This document shows, piece by piece, positions 38,762-46,201 of a DNA stretch of 64,000 nucleotides (its first letter is position 1; each line of letters begins with the position of its first letter). The stretch is taken from positions 3,685,501-3,749,500 of the forward strand of contig CP053915.1 of assembly GCA_021496925.1 (NCBI GenBank). Reading direction: 5' to 3'. The position numbers were made by a program, and so were the translations under genes. Under the pieces are notes generated by a model, which was not told the DNA's origin, did no database searches, and saw nothing but the letters and a program-made list of their open reading frames with translations. The DNA is from Acidovorax sp. YS12. Lineage in GTDB: Bacteria; Pseudomonadota; Gammaproteobacteria; Burkholderiales; Burkholderiaceae_C.

Positions 38762-39858
38762 GCCGGGGCCTCCAGCGCCACGCCCGCCTGGGCCAGCGCC
38801 GCCTGCAGCTGCGTCAGGCTGGGGGTGATGACGGGGATGAAGGCCGCCTCGCTCCAGCGCCGGCCGAAGTCGGGCGCGCGGTCGCGCAGGTAGGCGCGCC
38901 CGCCGGTGGCGAGCAGCTCCAGCTGCAGGGCCTCCTGCACCAGCGCCGCCAGGCGCAGGCGCACCTGGAACAGCGGCACCGGCTGGTGGGCGAATGTGCC
39001 TTCTGCCAGCCCCTGCTCCATGGCCTGCACGGCCGCCTGCAGCGCCGCGTGCGCCGCGCGCAGGCGCGGCTCCAGCACCCCGCGCGCCTCGCCCATGTGC
39101 GCCGCCGCCGCGTCCAGCGCCGCCTGCGCCAGCCCCACCGACATGCCGCACTGCATCGCCAGGAAATGCGGCCGCGCGGCGCGCAGGAACTGCGGGCCGT
39201 CGAGCGCCAGCACGGCATCGTCGGGCACGAAGGCGCGCTCCAGGTCGATGGCCGCGGTGTGGCTGCCGCGCAGCGCCAGCAGGTCCAGGTCGGCGCTGCG
39301 GCGCACCCCGGCGCTGGCGCTGTCGAGCGCCACGATGAGCGGGGCGCTGCTGCCCGCCACGCGCGCCGCCGCCGCGACGGCGAAACCGTCCACGTGCAGG
39401 TTGGTCACCCAGTGCATGCGCCCGCTGACGTGCCAGCCGCCCGCGCCGCGCTCGGCTTCGAGCTGCAGCGGCTCGATGCACGAGAGGTATTTCATGGCGT
39501 TCGACAGGCCCGTGGCCCCGGCCTGGCGCCCGTCCAGCAGCGCCGCCAGCCAGTGCGCGCGCGGGCCCGGGTTCTCGCTTTGCAGCACGAAGTCGATGAA
39601 GCAGCGCTGGCCCCACAGCACGAAGGCCGCCGCCAGCGACAGCCGCGCCACCTCGGCGATGGCCTGCGTGGCATCGCGCGCGTCGCCGCCCGCGCCGCCC
39701 AGCGCGGCGGGCACACCCACGCGCAGCAGCCCGGCCTGGGCGAGCTGCGCCAGCACCTGCGGGGCCAGGGCGTCGCTGGCGTCGAGCGCGGCGGCGTGCG
39801 TGCGCAGCCAGCCGCGCGTGTCCGCCGGCACCCAGCGGTAGGCCAGTCCGGCGCTCAT
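38758..39858 (-). CDS. Acyl-CoA-dehydrogenase-fold flavoprotein (possible monooxygenase or dehydrogenase)
   Basis: 366 residues. The fold is that of acyl-CoA dehydrogenases and related flavin monooxygenases: LAQLAQAGLLRVGVPAALGG N-terminal helices, FVLWGQRCFIDFVLQ, the central beta domain (SGRMHWVTNLHVDGFAVAAA, VRRSADLDLLALRGSHTAAI) and a C-terminal four-helix bundle. The usual catalytic glutamate of acyl-CoA dehydrogenases and their R-G-F-G-G tail are not evident, and the protein is somewhat short. Its operon with a NitT/TauT importer and an AhpD-like gene resembles clusters with SfnB/DszC-like monooxygenases for organosulfur compounds, which is inference. The ATG overlaps the upstream stop (ATGA), and its own stop overlaps the ATPase start. 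Confidence 0.78.
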   Translation of the reverse strand: MSAGLAYRWVPADTRGWLRTHAAALDASDALAPQVLAQLAQAGLLRVGVPAALGGAGGDARDATQAIAEVARLSLAAAFVLWGQRCFIDFVLQSENPGPRAHWLAALLDGRQAGATGLSNAMKYLSCIEPLQLEAERGAGGWHVSGRMHWVTNLHVDGFAVAAAARVAGSSAPLIVALDSASAGVRRSADLDLLALRGSHTAAIDLERAFVPDDAVLALDGPQFLRAARPHFLAMQCGMSVGLAQAALDAAAAHMGEARGVLEPRLRAAHAALQAAVQAMEQGLAEGTFAHQPVPLFQVRLRLAALVQEALQLELLATGGRAYLRDRAPDFGRRWSEAAFIPVITPSLTQLQAALAQAGVALEAPA

Positions 39859-40415
39859 GCGGCGAAGGTGCCGCGGGCGAACGGCAGCAGTTGCGGGTTG
39901 ATGGCGCTGCCCGCGAGGTTGTTGGCGAAGTTGCACAGCGTGGCCAGGCTCACGCCCAGCACCACCTCCAGCGCCTGCGCGTCGCCGTAGCCGGCGCCGC
40001 GCCATGCGGCCAGCGCCGCGTCGGGCACGGCGCCCCGGTGGGCGATGACGGCAGCGGTGAAGGCGGCCACGGCGTCCAGCCGGGCGTCGCCCGTGGGCTG
40101 GCCGTGCTGCAGCGCCAGCACCTGGGCTGCGGGCAGCCCGGCCTTGCGGGTGGCCACGGCGGTGTGCCCGGCCACGCAGAAGTCGCAGCCGTGGATGCGC
40201 GCCGCCGTGAGCTGCACCACCTCGCGCTCGGCCAGCGGCAGGCTGGCGCGGGCGTTGATGCCGCCGACGGTGAGGTAGGTCTCCAGCGCCACGGGCGCGC
40301 CAGCCAGCACGCCGATGAGGTTCGGCAGGAAACCGTTGTTGGCGATGGCGCGCTCCACCAGCGGGCGGCTGGCGGCGGGGGCGTCGTCGGGTGTGTGCAG
40401 GGGAAGTCGGCTCAT
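39855..40415 (-). CDS. AhpD/carboxymuconolactone-decarboxylase-fold protein
   Basis: 186 residues. The helical AhpD-like fold carries the redox motif HGCDFCVAGH (C-x2-C with following histidine) after EREVVQLTAARI. The Asn-rich NNGFLPNLIGVLAG near the N-terminus is typical of the peroxidase-related branch. Such proteins act as thiol peroxidases or redox partners; a specific role is not predictable. It is the first gene of the operon leading into the flavoprotein and ABC importer, and might protect against peroxide made by that flavoprotein (inference). The start at 40415 follows the AraC gene's stop by 99 bases on the same strand. Confidence 0.88.
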   Translation of the reverse strand: MSRLPLHTPDDAPAASRPLVERAIANNGFLPNLIGVLAGAPVALETYLTVGGINARASLPLAEREVVQLTAARIHGCDFCVAGHTAVATRKAGLPAAQVLALQHGQPTGDARLDAVAAFTAAVIAHRGAVPDAALAAWRGAGYGDAQALEVVLGVSLATLCNFANNLAGSAINPQLLPFARGTFAA

Positions 40416-40514
40416 GGTGCGCCATCAGGCAGTGAAGGGATGCGGTCGATTGTGGGCGCCGCCGTGCGCCGGCGGGCGCCCCAGCGTCGCTGGTTTATGC
40501 CCGGGCGTCTCTGC

Positions 40515-41465
40515 TTAGTGGGGCGGTGTGGCACCAGGCTGCGCGCGCTGGCGCTGCCAGGTGCCCGGCTGCAGGCCGGTGGTCTTCTTGAAGGCGCGCG
40601 AGAACGCCGCGTACGACAGGTAGCCCACCTGCTCGGCGGCGCGCGCCACGCTTTCGCCGCGCTCGATGCGCTGCGCCGCCACCTGCATGCGCAGCGTGGT
40701 CAGGAACTGCCCCGGCGCCTGCCCGCAGGCGCCCTGGAATTCGCGGAAGAAACGCGCGCGCGACATGTGCACCACGGCGGCCATGTCCTGCACGCTCCAG
40801 GCCTGGCCCGGCGCGTCGAGCAGGCGCGCCAGCAGCGGCGCCAGCGCCGGGTGGCGCAGCAGCCGCCACAGCCCGGCGGGCACCTCGGCCGCGCGCACGG
40901 CGTGGCGCACCACGTAGAAGAACAGCAGGTCGGTCAGCCGCGCCATCACGGGCGAGGTGGCGGCATCGCCGCCCGCGCCGGCCTCGGCCTCGGCCTCGCG
41001 CAGCATGCACTCCACCAGGGCGGCGGCCGGGGCGGCGCCGTCGGCGGCGCGCAGCACCAGCACCTCGGGCAGGGCGCGCACCATCATGTGGCTGAGCGCG
41101 CCGCTGAACTGGAAGAAGCCGCAGGCCAGCCCGGTGCCCCGTCCGTCCCCGGGAAGCAGGGGCGCCATGGCCTGGGGCGCGCACAGCGCGGCGTCGCCGG
41201 CCTGGGCCGTGAGGCTGTGCGGCGTGTCGCCCAGCAGGAACACGCCGTCGCCTGCCGCCAGCGCCACCGGCGCCCGGCCCGGCCGGTGCAGGTGGCACTG
41301 GCCCTGCAGCACGATGTGAAAGCCCGCCAGCGCGTGCCCCGCCGTGGAGGCGCGCCAGCGCTCGCCGCAGTAGCGGCCCACGTGGAACACCGTGGTCTGC
41401 CACTGCAGGCCGGCGAGCAGGCGGTCGATGGTGCGGTCCAGTTCGGCGGGGGCGATGGCGGTCAT
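40515..41465 (-). CDS. AraC-family transcriptional regulator with cupin sensor domain
   Basis: 316 residues from the ATG at 41465 (MTAIAPAELDRT); the longer frame overlaps the divergent gene's promoter. The N-terminal cupin domain (about 1-180: TTVFHVGRYCGERWRASTAG, FHIVLQGQCHLHRPG, GDGVFLLGDTPHSL) is of the AraC-binding type 6, and the C-terminal pair of helix-turn-helices (WSVQDMAAVVHMSRARFFRE; SVARAAEQVGYLSYAAFSRA) is standard. It is upstream of and co-directional with the AhpD-flavoprotein-ABC operon and is its most likely regulator. It is divergent from the LysR gene across 80 bases. Confidence 0.9.
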   Translation of the reverse strand: MTAIAPAELDRTIDRLLAGLQWQTTVFHVGRYCGERWRASTAGHALAGFHIVLQGQCHLHRPGRAPVALAAGDGVFLLGDTPHSLTAQAGDAALCAPQAMAPLLPGDGRGTGLACGFFQFSGALSHMMVRALPEVLVLRAADGAAPAAALVECMLREAEAEAGAGGDAATSPVMARLTDLLFFYVVRHAVRAAEVPAGLWRLLRHPALAPLLARLLDAPGQAWSVQDMAAVVHMSRARFFREFQGACGQAPGQFLTTLRMQVAAQRIERGESVARAAEQVGYLSYAAFSRAFKKTTGLQPGTWQRQRAQPGATPPH

Positions 41466-41545
41466 GGCGTGCGGCCGGAGCGAAAAGACGAAAAGGGGCC
41501 CATGCTCGCCGCCGCCGTCCGGCGCGTGAACTGCTTTGTTCGCAT

Positions 41546-42481
41546 ATGCTTTCTCGGATTCCGCCCGCCACTGCCACCCGCCTTGCCATGCCCGCGCTCC
41601 CCCACCTGACCACGGCACGCCGCATTCCGCCCATCCAGTGCCTCATCACCTTCGAGGCGCTGGCGCGCCTGCGCAGCGTGACGCAGACGGCCGACGAGCT
41701 GTGCGTGACGCCCAGCGCCGTGAGCCACCGCGTCAAGCAGCTCGAACACATCCTGGGCACGCGCCTGTTCGGCCGCAGCGACTTCTCCCTCACGGCCGAC
41801 GGCAGCGGCTACCTGGGCCAGGTGCGCGAGGGGCTGGCCGCGCTGCAGCGCCTGCCCGGCGCTGCCGTGGCGCCGGGGCGCAAGCGCCTGACGCTGGCCG
41901 TCACGCCCACCTTCGCGCGCGCCATCCTGATTCCGCGCCTGCGCCAGTTCACCGAGGCCTACCCCGAGATCGACCTGGCGCTGCAGGTCTCGGTCCCGCT
42001 GCTCGACGGCGTGGCCGAGGACGCCGACCTGGTGGTGCGCTTCGGCCCGGGCCACTACGCCGACATGGAGCACGTGGAGCTGGCGCGCGACGTGCTCACG
42101 CCCCTGGCGTCGCCCGGCTTCGTGCGCGAATACGGCCCGTTCGAGCGCCCCGGGGATCTGGAGGGCCAGCCCCTGCTGCGCAGCCCGCTGGAGCCCTGGC
42201 GCACCTGGTTCGCCGCCGCCGGGCTGGACTGGGGCGAGCCGCGCGAAGGCTCGCAGTTCAACGACGTGGGCCTGATGTGCGACGCCGCGGCCGCCGGCAT
42301 GGGCGTGGCGCCCGTGCGGCTCAAGCTGGGCGCGCCCTGGCTGGAGCGCGGCACGCTGGTGCGGCTGTTCGACACCGTGGCGGCCAGCCCCTACGCGCAC
42401 TACCTGTGCTGGAAAACCGGCACCATGGAGCGCTGGGAGTGCGCGGCCTTCGCCGAGTGGCTGCGCCGCGCCATGGTGTGA
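41546..42481 (+). CDS. LysR-family transcriptional regulator (GcvA-like)
   Basis: 311 residues from 41546, or 297 from the ATG at 41588 (MPALPHLTT); neither has a clear ribosome-binding site. The winged helix-turn-helix is at about 30-85 (LITFEALARLRSVTQTADEL, CVTPSAVSHRVKQLEHILGT, RLFGRSDFSLTADG), and the periplasmic-binding-like effector domain follows (LAVTPTFARAILIPRLRQFT). The spacing and the SVTQTADELCVTPSAVSHRV helix are closest to GcvA-type regulators. The downstream GlcD-type gene, on the same strand after a repeat, is a candidate target. Confidence 0.88.
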   Translation: MLSRIPPATATRLAMPALPHLTTARRIPPIQCLITFEALARLRSVTQTADELCVTPSAVSHRVKQLEHILGTRLFGRSDFSLTADGSGYLGQVREGLAALQRLPGAAVAPGRKRLTLAVTPTFARAILIPRLRQFTEAYPEIDLALQVSVPLLDGVAEDADLVVRFGPGHYADMEHVELARDVLTPLASPGFVREYGPFERPGDLEGQPLLRSPLEPWRTWFAAAGLDWGEPREGSQFNDVGLMCDAAAAGMGVAPVRLKLGAPWLERGTLVRLFDTVAASPYAHYLCWKTGTMERWECAAFAEWLRRAMV

Positions 42482-42486
42482 ACACG

Positions 42487-42546
42487 GTTTTCAATCAAAA
42501 CAGGCCCCAGCCCTTATCCAGCAAGCGCAAGAAGCTATCAAAACAT
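42487..42546 (-). repeat. Short dispersed repeat between lysR and the glcD-like gene
   Basis: The minus strand reads GTTTTGATAGCTTCTTGCGC then TTGCTGGATAAGGGCTGGGG and CCTGTTTTGATT. It fills the entire 63-base gap and touches the ATG of the oxidase gene. Confidence 0.88.
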
Positions 42547-44032
42547 GAGTAATCCGCCCAGCCCCTCCGAACGCGCCGCGCGCCAGCGCGAGGTCGTCCA
42601 GGCCCTCTCGGCCTGCGTGCCGCCGCACGCCCTGCTGTGGCAGGCCGAGGACACCACGCCCTACGAGTGCGACGGCCTCACCGCCTACCGCCAGCGCCCG
42701 CTGGTGGTCTGCCTGCCCGAGACCGGGGAGCAGGTGCAGGCCGTGCTGCGCGCCTGCCACCGCCTGCAGGTGCCCGTGGTGGCGCGCGGCGCGGGCACCG
42801 GCCTGTCGGGCGGCGCCATGCCGCACGCGCTGGGTGTGACGCTGTCGCTCGCCAAGTTCAACCGCATCCTGCGCGTCGATCCGGCCAGCCGCACCGCCAC
42901 CGTGCAGTGCGGCGTGCGCAACCTCGCCATCAGCGAGGCCGCCGCCCAGCACGGCCTGTACTACGCGCCCGACCCGAGCAGCCAGATCGCCTGCACCATC
43001 GGCGGCAACGTCGCCGAGAACTCGGGCGGCGTGCACTGCCTGAAGTACGGCCTGACGGTGCACAACGTGCTGCGCGTGCGCGGCTACACCATGGAGGGCG
43101 AGCCCATCGCGTTCGGCAGCCACGCGCTCGACACGCCGGGCCTGGACCTGCTGGCCGCCGTGATCGGCAGCGAGGGCATGCTGGCCGTGGCCACCGAGGT
43201 CACCGTGCGCCTCATCCCCCGGCCGCAGCTGGCGCGCTGCATCATGGCCAGCTTCGACGACGTGCGCAAGGCCGGCGACGCGGTGGCGGCGGTGATCGCC
43301 GCGGGCATCATCCCGGCGGGCCTGGAGATGATGGACAAGCCCATGACCGCCGCCGTGGAGGACTTCGTCAAGGCCGGCTACGACCTCGCGGCCGAGGCCA
43401 TCCTGCTGTGCGAGAGCGACGGCACGCCCGAGGAGGTGGAGGAGGAAATCCAGCGCATGAGCGCGGTGCTGCGCGGCGCGGGCGCCACGGCCATTTCGGT
43501 CAGCCAGGGCGAGGAGGAGCGCCTGCGCTTCTGGAGCGGGCGCAAGAACGCCTTCCCGGCCAGCGGCCGCATCAGCCCCGACTACATGTGCATGGATTCG
43601 ACCATCCCGCGCAAGCGCCTGGCCGACATCCTGCTGGCCATCGCCGCGATGGAGAAGAAATACGGCCTGCGCTGCGTCAACGTGTTCCACGCGGGCGACG
43701 GCAACCTGCACCCGCTGATCCTGTTCGATGCCAACGACCCCGACCAGCTGCACCGCTGCGAGCTGTTCGGCGCCGACATCCTGGAGACCAGCGTGGCCAT
43801 GGGCGGCACCGTGACCGGCGAGCACGGCGTGGGCGTGGAGAAGCTCAACAGCATGTGCACCCAGTTCACCGCCGAGGAGAACGCGCAGATGGCCGCGCTC
43901 AAGCAGGCGTTCGACCCCGCCGGGCTGCTCAACCCCGGCAAGGTGGTGCCGACCCTGCACCGCTGCGCCGAATACGGAAAGATGCTGGTGCGCGGCGGCC
44001 GCATCGCGCACCCGGACTTGCCACGGTTCTGA
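42545..44032 (+). CDS. glcD: FAD-linked glycolate/D-2-hydroxyacid oxidase subunit (GlcD-type)
   Basis: 495 residues, matching GlcD (499 in E. coli). The PCMH-type FAD domain has VVARGAGTGLSGGAMPHALG, IGGNVAENSGGVHCLKYGLT and LDLLAAVIGSEGMLAVATEV; the C-terminal FAD-oxidase domain has VFHAGDGNLHPLILFDAND with conserved histidines and TGEHGVGVEKLNSM. The enzyme oxidises glycolate or similar D-2-hydroxyacids. The usual partner genes glcE and glcF are not next to it here; they may lie elsewhere. The start lies directly against a dispersed repeat with no obvious ribosome-binding site. Confidence 0.92.
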   Translation: MSNPPSPSERAARQREVVQALSACVPPHALLWQAEDTTPYECDGLTAYRQRPLVVCLPETGEQVQAVLRACHRLQVPVVARGAGTGLSGGAMPHALGVTLSLAKFNRILRVDPASRTATVQCGVRNLAISEAAAQHGLYYAPDPSSQIACTIGGNVAENSGGVHCLKYGLTVHNVLRVRGYTMEGEPIAFGSHALDTPGLDLLAAVIGSEGMLAVATEVTVRLIPRPQLARCIMASFDDVRKAGDAVAAVIAAGIIPAGLEMMDKPMTAAVEDFVKAGYDLAAEAILLCESDGTPEEVEEEIQRMSAVLRGAGATAISVSQGEEERLRFWSGRKNAFPASGRISPDYMCMDSTIPRKRLADILLAIAAMEKKYGLRCVNVFHAGDGNLHPLILFDANDPDQLHRCELFGADILETSVAMGGTVTGEHGVGVEKLNSMCTQFTAEENAQMAALKQAFDPAGLLNPGKVVPTLHRCAEYGKMLVRGGRIAHPDLPRF

Positions 44033-44034
44033 GC

Positions 44035-44090
44035 GAAAAAGGGCTCCAGCGCCTGTCCAGCGTGTGCTGGCAGCTATTTCATTGATAGCG
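44035..44090 (-). repeat. Short dispersed repeat after the glcD-like gene
   Basis: The minus strand reads ATGAAATAGCTGCCAGCACA then CGCTGGACAGGCGCTGGAGC and CCTTTTT. It fills the gap between the converging glcD-like gene and the small gene on the minus strand and might help to end transcription. Confidence 0.85.
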
Positions 44091-44092
44091 AA

Positions 44093-44308
44093 TCACTGGT
44101 CGCGCTGCGGTGTGCGCCGTGCCGCGGCTGCTTCCTGGTGCTCCTGCTCCCGCAGCTCGCGCAGGCGCCGCACGTTGGCCAGCATGGCCTCGCGCTGCGC
44201 ACGCGTCAGCACCGGCACGCGGAAGGACGCGGGCATGCCGTCTTGCGGCGCGTCCGCCGCGGCGGGCGGCGGCAGGCCGGGGGGAGGAAACGGGGAACGC
44301 TGGGACAT
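44093..44308 (-). CDS. Small hypothetical protein, 71 residues
   Basis: 71 residues from the ATG at 44308 (MSQRSPFPPPG), with GGAG nine bases upstream. The N-terminus is Pro-rich and the C-terminus (LTRAQREAMLANVRRLRELR then EQEHQEAAAARR) is a charged amphipathic helix that could form a coiled coil. Not recognised. It is divergent from the XRE-like gene across a 165-base gap that has a palindrome. Codon use fits the genome, so it is plausibly real, but there is no homology evidence. Confidence 0.5.
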   Translation of the reverse strand: MSQRSPFPPPGLPPPAAADAPQDGMPASFRVPVLTRAQREAMLANVRRLRELREQEHQEAAAARRTPQRDQ

Positions 44309-44394
44309 GTGCGCAACTCCAAGATCGGCTCCCGGACCCGCAACTTCCGCGCGCTGGCGCGCTGCCATGGCCCGGGGAGCATTTCACCAAGAAA

Positions 44395-44407
44395 CGTAAC
44401 TGTTACG
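44395..44407. promoter_or_regulatory. Palindrome CGTAACTGTTACG in the divergent promoter region
   Basis: Six-base arms around a single T, in an unusually AT-rich stretch 67 bases before the XRE-like start. A related half (GGTTACGCGATG) recurs inside the gene at 44503-44514. A candidate autoregulatory operator. Confidence 0.45.
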
Positions 44408-44473
44408 CAATCATACTACGTGACTATTTTCGCGAATCAACCTGCTGTGCCACCGCATCCCTAGTGTGACTGC

Positions 44474-44896
44474 ATGCAGGAAGCAAGAACCCACTTTGCG
44501 CAACGGTTACGCGATGCCATGGCCGCGGCGGGCTACGATGCCAAGCCGTCGGTGCTGGAGCGCGAATTCAACACGCGCCACTGGGGCAAGCCGATGACCC
44601 TGCACGGCGTGCGCCGCTGGCTGCTGGGCGAGACCATGCCGGACCACAAGAAGCTCGTGACGCTGGCCGAGTGGCTCGGAACCAGCGTGCAGGAGCTGGG
44701 CTACGGCGAGCGCGCGGCGGCGCCCCAGGCTGCCCGTTCGCAGCCGCTGTGGCATGCCGGCATGGGCTACCAGGACCGCGAGCTGTTCGAGGTCTACCTG
44801 CGCCTGCCCGTGCCCCAGCGCCGCCTGGCGCGCGATGTGATCCTCGCCATCGCGCGCGCCCACGCGGCCGAGGAGGCGGAGCGCAAGGCCCGCTGA
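44474..44896 (+). CDS. XRE-like helix-turn-helix protein
   Basis: 140 residues. Residues 6-75 look like a lambda-repressor-type DNA-binding domain: FAQRLRDAMAAAGY, then REFNTRHWGKPMTLHGVRRW with LLGETMPDHKKLVTLAEWLG, the recognition and following helices. The C-terminal half (YQDRELFEVYLRLPVPQRRL, ARDVILAIARAHAAEEAERK) is helical with no recognised domain. The upstream 165 bases are AT-rich for this genome. It ends in a strong shared terminator. Targets are unknown; the palindrome upstream suggests self-control. Confidence 0.75.
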   Translation: MQEARTHFAQRLRDAMAAAGYDAKPSVLEREFNTRHWGKPMTLHGVRRWLLGETMPDHKKLVTLAEWLGTSVQELGYGERAAAPQAARSQPLWHAGMGYQDRELFEVYLRLPVPQRRLARDVILAIARAHAAEEAERKAR

Positions 44897-44904
44897 CGCA
44901 CGCA

Positions 44905-44946
44905 CCAAAGCACAAAGGCCACCCGCAGGTGGCCTTTGTGCTTTGG
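44905..44946. terminator. Bidirectional terminator, perfect 19-bp stem
   Basis: A 19-base stem (CCAAAGCACAAAGGCCACC and its exact complement at 44928-44946) closes a CGCA loop. It lies between the ends of the XRE-like gene and the convergent aminotransferase gene and has AAAG/CTTT tracts on both sides, so it can serve both. Confidence 0.88.
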
Positions 44947-44963
44947 GCGATCCGGGCGTGCCG

Positions 44964-46103
44964 TCAGCCGCGCGGCGCCACCTTGTCCAGCGCGTCGCGC
45001 AGGTGCCCCACGGTGCGCTCCACGTTGTGCCATTTCTCCAGGCCGAACAGGCCGATGCGGAAGGTCATGAAGTCCGCGCCCTCGTCGCACTGCAGCGGCA
45101 CGCCCGAGGCGGTCTGCAGGCCCACGGCGGCGAACTTGCTCGCGTTCTGGATGCCCGGGTCGGTGGTGTAGCTCACCACCACGCCGGGCGCCTTCCAGCC
45201 CTCGGCGGCCACGCTGGGAAAGCCGCGCGACTCCAGCAGCGCGCGCACCTGGGCGCCCAGGGCGATCTGTTCGTCGCGCACCTTGGCGAAGCCGTAGGCG
45301 CGCGTCTCCAGCATCACGTCGCGCAGGCGCACCAGCGCGTCGGTGGGCATGGTGGTGTGGTAGGCATGCTGGCCTTTTTCGTAACCTTCGGCGATCTGCA
45401 TCCACTTCTTCAGGTCGCACGAGAAGCTGCTGCTCTGCGTGCCGTCGATGGCTTCACGCGCGCGCGCGCTGAGCATCACCATGGCGCAGCAGGGCGAGCC
45501 GCTCCAGCCCTTTTGCGGGGCGGAAATCAGCACGTCCACGCCGGTGGCCTGCATGTCCGCCCACATGGCGCCCGAGGCCACGCAGTCGAGCACGAACAGC
45601 GCGCCCACCTCGTGCGCCGCAGCGCTCACGGCGCGCAGGTAGTCGTCGGACAGGAGGATGCCGCTGGCCGTCTCCACGTGCGGCGCGAACACCACCTTCG
45701 GCCTTTCGGCGCGGATGGCGGCCGCCACTTCGGCGGCCGGGCAGGGCGCCCAGGGGGCCTGCGGGCCATCGCCCTGCTTGCGCGCCTTGCACACCACGGC
45801 GCCGCCACCCAGGCCCTTGTCGGCGTCGAAGATCTGCGTCCAGCGGTAGCTGAACCAGCCGTTGCGCACGATCAGCACCTTCTCGCGGTTGGCGAACTGG
45901 CGCGCCACGGCCTCCATGCCGAAGGTGCCGCTGCCGGGCACCAGCACGGCGGTGTGGGCGTGGTAGACCTCCTTGAGCGTGGCCAGGATGTCCTGCATCA
46001 CGCCGGTGAAGCGCCTGGACATGTGGTTGAGCGCGCGGTCGGTGTAGACCACCGAGAATTCGAGCAGGCCATCGGGATCGATATCGGGCAGGAGTCCAGG
46101 CAT
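44964..46103 (-). CDS. Class V aminotransferase (alanine/serine-glyoxylate type)
   Basis: 379 residues from the ATG at 46103. Fold type I PLP enzyme of class V: PGSGTFGMEAVARQF (cofactor phosphate), VFAPHVETASGILL, D173 in FVLDCVASGAMWADM, and the PLP lysine K198 in SAPQKGWSG. The family uses glyoxylate or pyruvate as amino acceptor (serine-glyoxylate, alanine-glyoxylate, phosphonoacetaldehyde-forming enzymes). A GlcD-type glycolate oxidase lies 0.9 kb away on the other strand, so a glyoxylate link is possible. Divergent from the LAL regulator across 98 bases. Confidence 0.88.
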   Translation of the reverse strand: MPGLLPDIDPDGLLEFSVVYTDRALNHMSRRFTGVMQDILATLKEVYHAHTAVLVPGSGTFGMEAVARQFANREKVLIVRNGWFSYRWTQIFDADKGLGGGAVVCKARKQGDGPQAPWAPCPAAEVAAAIRAERPKVVFAPHVETASGILLSDDYLRAVSAAAHEVGALFVLDCVASGAMWADMQATGVDVLISAPQKGWSGSPCCAMVMLSARAREAIDGTQSSSFSCDLKKWMQIAEGYEKGQHAYHTTMPTDALVRLRDVMLETRAYGFAKVRDEQIALGAQVRALLESRGFPSVAAEGWKAPGVVVSYTTDPGIQNASKFAAVGLQTASGVPLQCDEGADFMTFRIGLFGLEKWHNVERTVGHLRDALDKVAPRG

Positions 46104-46201
46104 AGGGGGGTGTTTCCGTCGGTCAAAGGGACCGGGGCATTGTGGCACGCCCCCCCGGGGTGCGGCGGGTGGCGTTGGCTACACTCGTGCGCGAAACCAC
46201 C

